The position numbers and the translations under genes were made by a program. 64,000 nt of DNA from the NCBI RefSeq assembly GCF_014652535.1, contig NZ_BMYZ01000001.1:1426001-1490000 (forward strand). Direction: 5' to 3'. The stretch's first letter is position 1; every line of letters begins with the position of its first letter. This DNA comes from Cellvibrio zantedeschiae. GTDB lineage: Bacteria; Pseudomonadota; Gammaproteobacteria; Pseudomonadales; Cellvibrionaceae. Shown in pieces: positions 51,482-61,670 of the stretch. Under the pieces are notes generated by a model. The model had not been told where the DNA came from, made no database searches, and saw only the letters and a program-made list of their open reading frames with translations.

Positions 51482-52414
51482 ATGTCTGTTTTATTAATTG
51501 CCGAATTCGATCAACAAAGTTTAAAAGCCGCAACCCGTTCCGCCATTACTGCTGCAACCCAATTGGGTGGCGATCTTGATGTATTGGTTATTGGTCACAA
51601 TGTAAATGCAATTGCGCAACAAGTTGCAAAAGTGCAGGGCGTAACACGCGTTTTAGTTGCAGATGATGCGGCTTACGCAAAACCGCTTGCTGAAAATTTT
51701 GCTCCTTTAGTACAAGGCATTGCCGCGCGTTATTCTCATATTCTTGCAGCAGCATCCAGTTTTGGTAAAAACCTGGTTCCGCGCGTAGCTGCATTGCTTG
51801 ATGTGGATATGGTTTCAGAAGTGACCAAAATTATCGATGCGTCGACTTATGTGCGTCCACTTTATGCGGGCAATTTAAATGCAACCGTACAAACTTCTGA
51901 AGTGATTAAATTATTAACTGTTCGTCCAACCGGTTTTACAGCTGCAAAAGATGGCGAGCAAGCTGCACCTATTGAAGCTATTGCAACCCTGGGTGATCAA
52001 AGTTTATCGCGTTTTGTGAGCGAAAATATCCAGGTAAGTGAACGTCCGGAATTGGGTACAGCCAGCGTTATAGTTACCGGTGGCCGCTCGCTGGGTAGCG
52101 CAGAAAAATTTGAAGCGCTTATGTCGCCACTTGCGAATAAATTAAATGCAGCTATAGGTGCAACTCGTGCTGCGGTTGATGCGGGCTTTGCTCCAAACGA
52201 ATGGCAAGTTGGCCAAACAGGTACTGTAGTAGCGCCAGATGTTTATATTGCGATTGGTGTTTCAGGTGCTGCGCAACATATCGCGGGCATGAAAGAAAGT
52301 CGCTTGATTATTGCAATTAACCAGGACCCGGATGCACAAATTTTCCAATGGTCGGATTACGGTTTGGTTGCTGATTTGTTTGATGCTGTGCCGAAAATTT
52401 CGGCTGCGCTCTAA
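51482..52414 (+). CDS. etfA: Electron transfer flavoprotein alpha subunit
   Basis: A 310-residue protein. The FAD-binding C-terminal half has VVTGGRSLGSAEKFE, APDVYIAIGVSGAAQHIAGM and INQDPDAQIFQWSDYGLVADLF, the classical EtfA signature. It binds the working FAD and docks the acyl-CoA dehydrogenases. Translation is coupled to etfB. A short 25-base gap leads to fpr, implying one operon. Confidence 0.97.
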   Translation: MSVLLIAEFDQQSLKAATRSAITAATQLGGDLDVLVIGHNVNAIAQQVAKVQGVTRVLVADDAAYAKPLAENFAPLVQGIAARYSHILAAASSFGKNLVPRVAALLDVDMVSEVTKIIDASTYVRPLYAGNLNATVQTSEVIKLLTVRPTGFTAAKDGEQAAPIEAIATLGDQSLSRFVSENIQVSERPELGTASVIVTGGRSLGSAEKFEALMSPLANKLNAAIGATRAAVDAGFAPNEWQVGQTGTVVAPDVYIAIGVSGAAQHIAGMKESRLIIAINQDPDAQIFQWSDYGLVADLFDAVPKISAAL

Positions 52415-52439
52415 TTTAGAAACTTAAAGGTAAAAAAGA

Positions 52440-53216
52440 ATGGCTGCTGTAGCTCCCGAGAAAGTATTAAGTGTGCGTCATTGGAATGAGTCTTTGTTTA
52501 GCTTTACCACCACGCGTTCTGATTCACTGCGTTTTGAAAACGGTCAATTTGTCATGATCGGTTTGGAAATCAATGGTCGCCCGTTATTGCGTGCTTACAG
52601 TATCGCCAGCGCAAACTATGAAGAAGAGTTAGAGTTTTTTAGCATTAAGGTTCCAAATGGTCCACTGACTTCTCATTTGCAAAACCTGAAAGTAGGCGAT
52701 GATTTGTTGGTTGGAAAAAAACCAACGGGCTCTCTGTTAATCGATGACTTAAAGCCAGGAAAGAATTTATATTACCTCAGCACAGGTACTGGTCTTGCTC
52801 CATTCCTGAGTTTGATTCGTGATCCATCCGTGTATGAAAAGTTTGAAAAAGTAGTGCTTTTCCATGGTGTACGTACTGTAAGCGAATTAGCTTATATGGA
52901 TTACATCACCAATGAGTTGCCCAAAAATGAATTTTTTGGGGACATGGTGCGTGAAAAATTAATTTATTATCCATCAGTAACCCGTGAACCATTCCGCAAT
53001 CAAGGTCGTTTAACTGACTTGGTTGAAAGTGGTAAATTGTTTGAAGACATTGGTTTGCCGCCTTTTAATCCGGAAACTGATCGCGCCATGTTGTGCGGAA
53101 GCCCGGAAATGTTAACGAGCACATGTGAGTTGCTGGATGCTCGCGGTTTTAAAATTTCTCCGCGTATTGGCGAGCAAGGTGACTATGTGATTGAAAGAGC
53201 TTTTGTTGAAAAATAA
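52440..53216 (+). CDS. fpr: Ferredoxin-NADP+ reductase
   Basis: A 258-residue FAD enzyme of the bacterial FNR class. The FAD motif RPLLRAYSIASANYEEELEFF, the NADP site (GTGLAPFLSLIRDP, LCGSPEMLTSTCELL) and the subclass-specific C-terminus EQGDYVIERAFVEK are present. It shuttles electrons between NADPH and ferredoxin/flavodoxin and supports Fe-S repair. It is preceded by AAAGG-like and lies just after etfA, an arrangement I regard as plausible but not a universal association. Confidence 0.94.
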   Translation: MAAVAPEKVLSVRHWNESLFSFTTTRSDSLRFENGQFVMIGLEINGRPLLRAYSIASANYEEELEFFSIKVPNGPLTSHLQNLKVGDDLLVGKKPTGSLLIDDLKPGKNLYYLSTGTGLAPFLSLIRDPSVYEKFEKVVLFHGVRTVSELAYMDYITNELPKNEFFGDMVREKLIYYPSVTREPFRNQGRLTDLVESGKLFEDIGLPPFNPETDRAMLCGSPEMLTSTCELLDARGFKISPRIGEQGDYVIERAFVEK

Positions 53217-53231
53217 AAGTTCCCAATAACG

Positions 53232-53264
53232 AAAAGGCGGATATGCGAAAGCAATCCGCCTTTT
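53232..53264 (+). terminator. Terminator of etfB-etfA-fpr
   Basis: AAAAGGCGGAT (53232-53242) pairs with ATCCGCCTTTT (53254-53264); the apical part adds TGC/GCA closed by a GAAA tetraloop, with a T run following. Confidence 0.85.
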
Positions 53265-53382
53265 TTTATGGCGTCAGGGTATGTTAGCGAACAGTTAAGC
53301 GTTTTGTGGATGGCATAATACGTTGGAATTTTTTGTAATCATGTTTAGTTGTGTTTTGTCTTAAAAATGGAAGGTAATTACT

Positions 53383-54168
53383 ATGTTAAAACTACATTTG
53401 GCTTTACTTGCGGCTTCTCTATCGACATTAGCACTCGCAGATGAAGTTCGCCCGTGGGAGGTGGAAGTTGAGTTGGGTGCTATGGCTACATCCGGTAATA
53501 CGCAAACAACCAGCCTTCACAGTAAATTAAATGCCAAACAAAATCTTACCAAATTTAGAAACGAATATATTCTAAGTTCGTTGTACAAAAAAGATGAAGT
53601 ATTGCAAGACGACAATACAAAGGTGAAAGAAAAGACAGCAGATAAATATTTGGTTTCTGCAAAGTCAGCATATTTATTAGAGGGCCAAACTGCAAAAAGC
53701 GGAGAGAAAGCTTCCTATCTCTTTGGATTTGCATCCTATACCCATGACAAATTTGGTGCATATAGAACTTATGAAACCGTAGCTCTGGGTTATGGTGATT
53801 GGTTTTACTCGAGTGATGCCTTCAATTGGTTTGCAGAAGCGGGTCCCGGTTATTTTCGCGGAGAAAAAATACTCGGCACTGGAAGTGTTAGTGATCCATA
53901 CATTGCTGAAACAGAGCAGGGAGCTTTGTTGCGATTGGCGAGCGAAATTGAGTGGAAGTTTAGCCAAACTGCAGTATTCAAACAAATTCTTAGTGTTGAG
54001 ACAGGATCCGATAACACGCGTGTTCTAAGTGAAACATCTGTTGCCGCATCCATAACCAATGCTATGCAAATGAAAATCGCTTTTGCGGCAGCAAGCGATA
54101 GTAAAGTGGCGCCAGGAAAAGAAAAGACTGATACAACTACATCGGCAACTATTGTTTATAGATTTTAA
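53383..54168 (+). CDS. DUF481 outer-membrane protein (YdiY-like)
   Basis: A 261-residue protein with signal peptide (LKLHLALLAASLSTLALA). The mature protein is beta-barrel-like with alternating pattern and ends in TTTSATIVYRF with a C-terminal Phe. The GAMATSGNTQTTSLHSKLNAK opening and the FASYTHDKFGAYRTYETVALGYGDWF middle are DUF481 hallmarks. Related proteins are salt-induced outer-membrane proteins; the function here is not known. Single gene. Confidence 0.88.
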   Translation: MLKLHLALLAASLSTLALADEVRPWEVEVELGAMATSGNTQTTSLHSKLNAKQNLTKFRNEYILSSLYKKDEVLQDDNTKVKEKTADKYLVSAKSAYLLEGQTAKSGEKASYLFGFASYTHDKFGAYRTYETVALGYGDWFYSSDAFNWFAEAGPGYFRGEKILGTGSVSDPYIAETEQGALLRLASEIEWKFSQTAVFKQILSVETGSDNTRVLSETSVAASITNAMQMKIAFAAASDSKVAPGKEKTDTTTSATIVYRF

Positions 54169-54199
54169 TTCGTTATTTAGAAAAATGGACTGCCAGGAA

Positions 54200-54508
54200 T
54201 TAAACGACGTTTTCTTTCTGGCAGTTCCAACACAAATCAAAAGTGGCAGCATTGGTTTCGTTGCATCCAGGGCAAGTCCATTCATTTTTGGTTTCGTTGG
54301 TTAAAGCAGCATTAACCAAGTGCATCGCCCGTTCATAATCATTTTCATTTAATACCCAAACTTCAGGCCAAGTGTTGAGAAATGACAGGTCTCCTGAAGC
54401 GCTGCCAACGTATTCATTTTTTAAAGTTACTGCTATATCTGAATTTTCCAGAATATTCTTTACGTTGCTAACCAACAATCGATTCTCATGGGTGTAAATT
54501 AATTTCAT
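54200..54508 (-). CDS. DUF2007 domain protein with zinc ribbon
   Basis: A 102-residue cytoplasmic protein. The N-terminal 65 residues match DUF2007 (putative signal-transducing): MKLIYTHENRLLVSNVKNILE, EVWVLNENDYERAMHLVN. The C-terminus is a short zinc ribbon, CPGCNETNAATFDLCWNCQ, with two CxxC pairs. DUF2007 plus ribbon proteins are widespread in gammaproteobacteria and their role is not known. It is convergent with the DUF481 gene. Confidence 0.85.
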   Translation of the reverse strand: MKLIYTHENRLLVSNVKNILENSDIAVTLKNEYVGSASGDLSFLNTWPEVWVLNENDYERAMHLVNAALTNETKNEWTCPGCNETNAATFDLCWNCQKENVV

Positions 54509-54554
54509 ATGAATTCCTATTGGCGGTTTAACTTTTTCTGTTAAGTAACTGCTG

Positions 54555-57500
54555 TTAAATATCTATTTCCACAAACCGCTCAGTGTTTTCCAAGAGTGGA
54601 AAGTAGAATCCCATCTTGATTTCATTTTCACCTAGTGCAGTAAAACAGTTTTTGTATCTGAGAAGTTGCGTTCGGTAGGCTAATATTTCCTGGGTAATAA
54701 AGTCGGCAGTTGTTTGCCCTTCGGTGGGCTCACTGCTTTTGTAATCGATAATCCAGCGAGTTCCATTGGCTATAAACGTGCGGTCAATAATATTTTCACG
54801 CAGTTTTAAGTCTATCTTGTCACCTTGTTTGTAGGTAATTGCCAGTTCGCAGGCACTTTGCAAATGGCTGTTATCCAATATCCACTGGCCGCGTTTATCA
54901 TTCAAGGTGTTGTTTATCGCCCGCACAATTTTTTTAATGGATAAAGCAATTTCTTCCGGTTGCCAACCATATTGTTTTAGTTGAATTCGCCAAAAAGCTT
55001 CCTGTGTTGTTATCCATTTACTAATATCTTTAGACTTTTGTGTTCCAACTAAATTTTGGAGCGCACGGTGGATAATAGTTCCTGTGTGGCGTGCAAGCTT
55101 GGCTTTAGGTGTTTCGATTTCAGGAATGTTTTCTTCTTCGCTTACTTCTTTGCCGCGATAAAGTTTAAGCAGTTCATTATCAACTAAAGCTGGCAATTGC
55201 CATTCTGGTTTTAGGGCAACGATTTGTTGTAATCCGGGCCGCTCGAAAGCAACTTCGTGTATGTTGGATTTTTTCAACACCCCTGTGGAAATTGTGCTGG
55301 CTTCATTCTGAACGCTTTGCCAAATACTACTGAGCAGTGATTTTTTGGGCGGTGTTTTCCAGCTTCCATCGTCCGTCTGTGCAAGTGTTGCAAATAAATA
55401 TAGTTTTTTGATGGCGCGAGTACATCCAACATAAAATAAACGCGTTGCTTCATAATCCAATTGTAAGGCGGCTTCTTTCTGAATGTATTTGTAGAGTTTA
55501 TCTTTGTCGCCGCCAACTGGAGCCAAAGGTCCTAATAATAGTTGACGCTCGCCTTGATGGCTCAAACGCTCACGCCAAAGCATAAGTTGTTGTCCATCGC
55601 CCGGGGATAACTTGTGCAGGCGGGGAATAATGACATGATCAAACTCCAAGCCTTTAGATTTATGCATAGTCATCACTTGTAAATTTACATCAGCATTTTG
55701 ACGCGGAGCTGCATAGAGTTTTTCCACTGCGCGATTGAATTTGCTCCAGTCGGTGATGCTTCCACTTTGTTGATGCTGTTCAAGCAGTGCAAAAAAAGTA
55801 GGTGTGTCTTTAATATCTTGTGGATCTAACAGGGTGGCAGGTCCGCCTAATGCGAGCCAAACGCCTTCAATCCATTGACGTAACGGTTTACGTTGACGTG
55901 ATTCAAGCGCAGGTTGAATAACATTGATAAAACGTAAAAGTGCTCTTTGTCCACGGCTGCTTATGTTTTCAATATCTTCAAAGCATAAAACTTGTTGCCA
56001 AATAAATGGAAAATCATTGGTCTTGCCAATTGGATTATTTTCGAGTTTGGTATTGGCGATAGCGTGTAAATCTTTTAAATCGAGCCCACACCAGGGCGCA
56101 CGTAAAATTGCGAGCCAGGCTATACGGTCTGCGGGATTCAGCAGGGCGCGCGTTAAACTGGTTAAATCAATAATAGCCATGCGTTGCGAAAGGCTATCAA
56201 TATCCGTCGCTTGCCAGCTTAGTCCCAACCGGCTCATGGCCGGAAAAATGTGTTGTAAATGATTGCGGCCGCGAGCAAGTAATGCGACGGAATCATCGGG
56301 GTTATTGGTTCGCAATTCTTTGATAAGATTTGCTATAGCTTCTGCTTCGTGTAGCTCTGCTAAATAGCGATTTTCGCTGGTGCTTTCTTCATCATCCGTA
56401 TCGGTGTTTGCATCTGCTTTAGAAAATGGGCTTAGATAAAGCTCAACCGCGTTTCCATCCAGTTCAGGTTTAAATGCATTAGAAGGTGAATATTTTACTG
56501 CGCCACGACTAATATCGTCCTCGACAGGAAATGCTCTGTAAAATTGTTCGTTAACCCAATTAACAATGCCGCTTTGCGAACGGAAGTTCACTGTCAGGTC
56601 TAATTTTTCCAAGGGTAAATGGCCGATGCCCTGGGCGCGTGCTTCTAAAAAAATACCCACGTTGGCATTGCGAAAGCTATAACAACTTTGCATTCCGTCG
56701 CCCACAATAAATAAACTACGACCGTCCCCGGTTTGCCAGCCAGCAGTGAGTTTCTGTAATAGTTCAAGCTGAGTGCTTGCAGTATCCTGGAATTCATCCA
56801 CTAAAATATGGCGAATACGATAATCAAGTTGTAGAGCAATTTCACTCGGCGATTCTTCGTAGCCCAAGGCGGTGAGTGCGGCCTGACTTACGGCAGTAAA
56901 ATCTGTCTCACCGGTGTCTGCAAAAACTATATCAAGGCGTGCAGCTAAGCGTGGTAACAAACGCGTTAGGCTATCGAGTAATTCCCACTGGTTTTCGTCG
57001 TAATGTGCGGGAGGCAGATTGCGCAACTCATGGAGGACTTCCGCTGCATCCGGATGCAAATCTACTATCGCAGCAACCATTTCTGCAAAGCGATCTTTAT
57101 AGCTTGTGCTTTCTTTATTTTCTTTTGCGCTGGGGAAGCCCTGATTTTTATTGAGCGCTTTTCGAAAACTTCCATCGCCTGTTAATAAGAGTTCAGCAAT
57201 CGCTATCCATTGTTCAAAGTCATTTAAATCAATATCAGGTAAACCGGCAATACCCCTTAATTTTGCAATAAGTGTTTGTGGTGCGGAATCTTGTAGATTT
57301 CCCGCTGCCCAATCTGCAATGCCCGCCAATTCGCTAGCGTGCAATTGCAATACTTTGGTGGCAGCTGAGAGGCTATCCAAAATAATATTTTGCAATACGT
57401 CTTCTAAATATGCGCGTGCATTTTTATGTTGCGCTTGGAAAACCAGCCCTAACCATTGATCACGTTTTGCTAAAAGGGCAATCAACAAAGTTTCCAGTGC

Positions 57501-58049
57501 CGGTAAATTATTATCCAAATGTTCAAGTAAGCGTGTTAAATCATCGCGCACAGAAGTTTCGGATTCCAGCTCGTTTAGCAGTTGATGTACTGCCTGGCGA
57601 TAAGCTGCGTCAGTATCGTCACCTGGTTTGGGTTGGCTACCAAAACCACTGGCGATGGGTAATTGACGGGCAATGGCACTGCACAAGCTATCAATTGTTT
57701 GTATGCGCAAACGTTGCGGGCACTGCAATAAATTCCAGTTTTTTTCGCTATCGTGCGCTAATAAATTCGTTGCCAATTGCCATGTTAATAAATCGTGGGG
57801 GTTACTGGGTTGTGGTTGCTCTTTTGCATTCCATAAGGCTTGTAATACCCGATCTTGCATTTCACCTGCGGCTTTTCGCGTAAAGGTAATTGCAAGAACT
57901 TCTTCCGGGTTGTCACAAAGGCTTAGCAGTTTTAATAAACGCTGCGTTAATAATCCCGTTTTACCAGAGCCCGCTGGTGCGCTAACGGCAAAGGAGCGGG
58001 TAGGATCAAGCGCAGCTTGGCGAGCTAATAAGTCCAGGGGCTGATTCAT
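54555..58049 (-). CDS. UvrD/AddA-like helicase-nuclease subunit
   Basis: A 1164-residue superfamily-1A helicase fused to a PD-(D/E)XK nuclease. Walker A is FAVSAPAGSGKTGLL near residue 28; motif II HILVDEFQDTASTQ near 415; motif VI region FYVGCTRAIKKLYL; the nuclease core GTRWIIDYKSSEP near 1100. With the co-transcribed partner (ATGA overlap) it should process double-strand ends for RecA loading, in the manner of AddAB or RecBCD. It is named by similarity to AddA; equivalence to characterised AddA is not proven. Confidence 0.9.
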   Translation of the reverse strand: MNQPLDLLARQAALDPTRSFAVSAPAGSGKTGLLTQRLLKLLSLCDNPEEVLAITFTRKAAGEMQDRVLQALWNAKEQPQPSNPHDLLTWQLATNLLAHDSEKNWNLLQCPQRLRIQTIDSLCSAIARQLPIASGFGSQPKPGDDTDAAYRQAVHQLLNELESETSVRDDLTRLLEHLDNNLPALETLLIALLAKRDQWLGLVFQAQHKNARAYLEDVLQNIILDSLSAATKVLQLHASELAGIADWAAGNLQDSAPQTLIAKLRGIAGLPDIDLNDFEQWIAIAELLLTGDGSFRKALNKNQGFPSAKENKESTSYKDRFAEMVAAIVDLHPDAAEVLHELRNLPPAHYDENQWELLDSLTRLLPRLAARLDIVFADTGETDFTAVSQAALTALGYEESPSEIALQLDYRIRHILVDEFQDTASTQLELLQKLTAGWQTGDGRSLFIVGDGMQSCYSFRNANVGIFLEARAQGIGHLPLEKLDLTVNFRSQSGIVNWVNEQFYRAFPVEDDISRGAVKYSPSNAFKPELDGNAVELYLSPFSKADANTDTDDEESTSENRYLAELHEAEAIANLIKELRTNNPDDSVALLARGRNHLQHIFPAMSRLGLSWQATDIDSLSQRMAIIDLTSLTRALLNPADRIAWLAILRAPWCGLDLKDLHAIANTKLENNPIGKTNDFPFIWQQVLCFEDIENISSRGQRALLRFINVIQPALESRQRKPLRQWIEGVWLALGGPATLLDPQDIKDTPTFFALLEQHQQSGSITDWSKFNRAVEKLYAAPRQNADVNLQVMTMHKSKGLEFDHVIIPRLHKLSPGDGQQLMLWRERLSHQGERQLLLGPLAPVGGDKDKLYKYIQKEAALQLDYEATRLFYVGCTRAIKKLYLFATLAQTDDGSWKTPPKKSLLSSIWQSVQNEASTISTGVLKKSNIHEVAFERPGLQQIVALKPEWQLPALVDNELLKLYRGKEVSEEENIPEIETPKAKLARHTGTIIHRALQNLVGTQKSKDISKWITTQEAFWRIQLKQYGWQPEEIALSIKKIVRAINNTLNDKRGQWILDNSHLQSACELAITYKQGDKIDLKLRENIIDRTFIANGTRWIIDYKSSEPTEGQTTADFITQEILAYRTQLLRYKNCFTALGENEIKMGFYFPLLENTERFVEIDI

Positions 58050-60754
58050 TGTGCATCGCCCCCGGAGGAGAATTGTGTAATTGCATCCGCATCTGCCAAG
58101 CGAGTTAAGGGAATTAAATCTGCTGCATAAGTTTCAAGCGTCGCATCTTTAAAATCTACTCGCGCGTCACCGGCAATAAAATCATTGGCAAGTTTTTGTA
58201 ATTGATCTCGCCATTCTTGCAACTGGTATTGCCAGTCATCGCTAGGTTTAATTCCTTGTTGATTTAAACTGGTATCGTGAAGCTCGCCAAGTCCATCCCA
58301 TTTTTGTTGCTTGCGGTTTATTTGTGCGAAGCTAATTGCGGTAATATCCTTACCTGTTACCGCATAGAGCGGAAGTTGTGGTTCAGTGATGCGTTCACCC
58401 TGCCAGGACTTCGAACTGGCATTACCGGTTTTATAATCGATGAGAAGACGGTCGCCGTTGGAAAATTCGTCAATGCGGTCAATGCGCAATTTTAGTTTTA
58501 ATCCTGCAAATTCAATGTCGTTATCTTCTTCAATTGCAACAACGTCAAAGTCTGGGCGTTCGCGCTCAGCGCTCAGCCATTCTGTTAATAATTGTGTGAG
58601 ACGCTTTTGTTCAAGTTCACAATAAACCTTGCCCAATTTACGTGGGTTGCGCGCTTGTATTTTGCCAATAATATCGTGGGTAATATTGCTAACCAATGTG
58701 TGTAGGGAGTGATCATCCAGCGCAGCTAAGCCTTTGGAGCTTTTCAGTTCTCTCCATATTGCTGCTAATGAATCATGTAATAAATTTCCGCGTTCCGCTG
58801 CATTAAAACCTATCACGGGTTCATCGGGAGTTGTAGCGCCCAGGCGTAGACGGACAAAAGCCTCAAAAGGACATGCTGCTTGATATCTAAATAAACTGCT
58901 ACCGCCACGCACAGGTTCTTGCGCTTTCAACTGAGGTCCGCTTGCATCCTGAATGATCTCCAGTTGCGAATAGTTTTGGAGCTGCGCGTAGTAATTCTGC
59001 AACGCGGATTCAGGTTGCTTGAGAATCGCTGATATATCGGTTAACGGAATGTCACGAATTAACGCGCTGGGACGAAGCTCTGTGTCGCCGTCGCCATGAG
59101 CGCTACTAAAAATAATGTGCTGTGCAGATTGCTTGTAGCGTTGCGTTAATCCTTCGGCAATTTCCAATTCGCGCGTTGCACTCGCATGCGGCATCTTGTG
59201 TTCGCGCTGCAAATGCAATGGTAGCATTGGATTTGGTGATGGAACTGGTGGCCATTGGTTATCGCTTAGTCCCATTACCCACAAATGACTAAATTGCAAA
59301 CCCGCTGCTTCAAGGGCGCCTAATATTTGAATCGGTGAGTCGGGCGTTTGTGCCTGGAACGGTGTTTTGTCTGCAAGTTCACGTAAATATCGGCAGGCTT
59401 GCGGGTAACTAATCGTGGTGGAGTAATTATCCATACTCGCAAATTGGTCGCGTACCTCAAACCATTGATTGAGCTGTTGATACTCTTGTGAATCGAGGCG
59501 GCGAGTTCCTGGCCAATTCATTATTGCCAACAGCTGGTCAAAAACAATTAGCCAAGCGCTCGCAGATTTGTTGTCAAAGCGACGGCGCAATAAATTTCCA
59601 ATTTCTTCAAATCGTTTACTTAAACCCAAGTTGGAAAATTGCGGAATACGCTCTTCCAACTTGCTGGTGCAATAACGCAAATCGCTGGTGTTTAATGTGA
59701 TTCGCCCAAGTTTGCGCAGGTCTGTAATCAAATGTGCACGCGCTATAGCTTCTTGTGGTTCATCTCCCCAAAAGGGTGAATGAAGGAGATTGCATAACTT
59801 TTCCAGCGGCCAATTGTCGTCTTGCAAACGTAATATTTCGAACAGGCTATTGATAAGGGGCGTAGTGCCTAAAGGTGTGCCCGCTGAAAAGTTGAAGGGT
59901 AGGGTATAACGTGGTGAATTTGGCACAATCGAATGCGCCTCAAAAACTTCGGTAAAAATACGCTCGACTTGATCGCGGCATTGACCCAGGTTGGGAACAA
60001 CAATACCGATTAGCGCATCTGATGGCGCTGCTTGTAATTCTGAATAACTCCACAAGGCGGCAGCGCGAATTTCTTCTTCAAGATTACTGGTTTGTGTGCG
60101 TATCAAATGGCTATGTTTGGCTGTTTGATTCGGTAAATGTATAGGGCTATCAGTCGCTATGTCCAATATATGACGAATCAAAGGCGGTAAATCGTCGAAC
60201 CCTTCAAGATAAATTTCGTCTAATTTTTTCAGGTCACCTAATGCAAAGGCTTGGGCGATGAGTTCGTAACTGGTTTCGCGAGTTACCGAATTTTGAAGAT
60301 GTAATACACGTTTGAATTCGGTCATCCACTCAATAAATTGAGCAGTGTTATTTTTGCTGTCTGTAAAATAATTCGTTGAAAGCTCATTGCTCAGACGCCA
60401 TAGCTCCAGATTTTTAAAAGCGCTATCCGCCTGCTGTGCTAGAGGTTTTGGCTGTAGCAGGGTGGCTCCTATTGCTGAGTTTTTTATCGCAGCTTCCCAA
60501 ATTATCTGTCGCTGTAAATTGGTAGCTATGCTCGCGCAAGAATAACTTACTCCATTGTTTTGCAAGGTTTCCCACTGGCTTTCCAACCATTGACTCAGGC
60601 TTTGGATATTAGGCTTTAACCAGGCTTGAGCGGTTTGTTGTGTAGCGAATGCTCGCAGTAAGTGGTTGCGAAGCCGGTTGTTAGGGACGAGAACAAGTGC
60701 GCCGGTTTGCAAGGCGGGTGAAAGTAATTCTAACGAAAGGTAAGTTGCTGCCAT
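58046..60754 (-). CDS. AddB-like PD-(D/E)XK nuclease subunit (TIGR03623-type 'probable DNA repair protein')
   Basis: A 902-residue protein. N-terminal inactivated-helicase-like half (LVLVPNNRLRNHLLRAF, IGIVVPNLGQCRDQVERIF), a central SRQ-like FSAGTPLGTTPLINSLFEILRL, and a C-terminal nuclease with DRLLIDYKTGNASSKSWQGE near residue 771 and EPQLPLYAV. It contains a QAACPFEAFVRLRLG block, but the four-cysteine iron-sulfur site of AddB is not evident. It is upstream in the operon with the helicase partner. Confidence 0.88.
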   Translation of the reverse strand: MAATYLSLELLSPALQTGALVLVPNNRLRNHLLRAFATQQTAQAWLKPNIQSLSQWLESQWETLQNNGVSYSCASIATNLQRQIIWEAAIKNSAIGATLLQPKPLAQQADSAFKNLELWRLSNELSTNYFTDSKNNTAQFIEWMTEFKRVLHLQNSVTRETSYELIAQAFALGDLKKLDEIYLEGFDDLPPLIRHILDIATDSPIHLPNQTAKHSHLIRTQTSNLEEEIRAAALWSYSELQAAPSDALIGIVVPNLGQCRDQVERIFTEVFEAHSIVPNSPRYTLPFNFSAGTPLGTTPLINSLFEILRLQDDNWPLEKLCNLLHSPFWGDEPQEAIARAHLITDLRKLGRITLNTSDLRYCTSKLEERIPQFSNLGLSKRFEEIGNLLRRRFDNKSASAWLIVFDQLLAIMNWPGTRRLDSQEYQQLNQWFEVRDQFASMDNYSTTISYPQACRYLRELADKTPFQAQTPDSPIQILGALEAAGLQFSHLWVMGLSDNQWPPVPSPNPMLPLHLQREHKMPHASATRELEIAEGLTQRYKQSAQHIIFSSAHGDGDTELRPSALIRDIPLTDISAILKQPESALQNYYAQLQNYSQLEIIQDASGPQLKAQEPVRGGSSLFRYQAACPFEAFVRLRLGATTPDEPVIGFNAAERGNLLHDSLAAIWRELKSSKGLAALDDHSLHTLVSNITHDIIGKIQARNPRKLGKVYCELEQKRLTQLLTEWLSAERERPDFDVVAIEEDNDIEFAGLKLKLRIDRIDEFSNGDRLLIDYKTGNASSKSWQGERITEPQLPLYAVTGKDITAISFAQINRKQQKWDGLGELHDTSLNQQGIKPSDDWQYQLQEWRDQLQKLANDFIAGDARVDFKDATLETYAADLIPLTRLADADAITQFSSGGDAQ

Positions 60755-60787
60755 GCATGTGTTCCAAGCGAATTAGCGCATTAATAA

Positions 60788-60820
60788 AAAGGCCCCTGAC
60801 CCGAACGGTGAGGAGCCTTT
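60788..60820 (-). terminator. Terminator after the Bax-inhibitor-1 family gene
   Basis: Imperfect stem read leftward: AAAGGCTCCTCACC, CGTTC loop region, GGTCAGGGGCCTTT, with one U-G and one mismatch and a T run. Confidence 0.65.
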
Positions 60821-60840
60821 CTTTAAAACTGCAAAATTAA

Positions 60841-61521
60841 TTATTCGTCGTTAGTGGCGCCTAACAGGTGGAGAAGGCTGGTGAACAAATTAATGATCGA
60901 CATAAACAAGGTTGTAGTCGCCAAAATATAATTGGTTTCGCCGCCATGAATAATTTCGCTGGTTTGGTAGAGGATCAATGCAGACATGAGTAGAACTACA
61001 CCGGCAGAAATAGCCAGGCTGGTAGCAGAGAATTGGTAGCCGAAAAGAGATGCTATAACGACAAACAAAGAGGCGGCAATTATCAGCATAAATCCTGCAG
61101 CAATAAACCCGCCCAGGAATTGAAAGTTTTTACGAGTGGTTAACACATAAGCAGACAGGCCAACAAACACAGCCGCAGTACCGCCCAAGGCTTGCATGAT
61201 GATGGTGCCGCCATGAGCCATTTTCAGATAATGATTAAGTATTGGACCCAAGCTGCCACCGATTAATCCGGTAAACGCGAAAACTACTAGCAGGCCGGTA
61301 GATGAATTAGCCGTTTTAGGTAATACGAACCAAACCAGACCAAGGGCAACAAGGCTCATTACCAGGCCAATGGTGTGGCTCAAACCTGCTGCCATGGAAA
61401 TGCCAGCGGTTAGGGCGCTAAATGCCAAGGTCAAACCTAGCAGCATGTAAGTATTACGTAACACCTTACTGACATCAGTTTGGCTTAGTGTTTGGGACTG
61501 GATACTTGTTACATTTTGCAT
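60841..61521 (-). CDS. Bax inhibitor-1/YccA family inner-membrane protein
   Basis: 226 residues from the ATG at 61521, with GGAGAG upstream (the open frame starts at a TTG at 61533). Seven hydrophobic segments. The opening NTYMLLGLTLAFSALTAG, the internal LGGFIAAGFMLIIAASLF and the C-terminal ATTTLFMSIINLFTSLLHLLG are those of YccA/YbhL. E. coli YccA inhibits FtsH; other members handle calcium or pH. A modulator of membrane-protein quality control is a reasonable guess. Confidence 0.93.
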   Translation of the reverse strand: MQNVTSIQSQTLSQTDVSKVLRNTYMLLGLTLAFSALTAGISMAAGLSHTIGLVMSLVALGLVWFVLPKTANSSTGLLVVFAFTGLIGGSLGPILNHYLKMAHGGTIIMQALGGTAAVFVGLSAYVLTTRKNFQFLGGFIAAGFMLIIAASLFVVIASLFGYQFSATSLAISAGVVLLMSALILYQTSEIIHGGETNYILATTTLFMSIINLFTSLLHLLGATNDE

Positions 61522-61670
61522 GGTGCTCTCCAAGAGATGCCAAAAATGCTGGCCATGGTTATTGGGTTTAGCTGATATAAATCTGCGACAGATACTACAA
61601 AAGAATTGACACTTTTACTACGTTTAAGTTCGCGTAAATATTGATCAAGCCGGCGCTTGGGACTGATTCC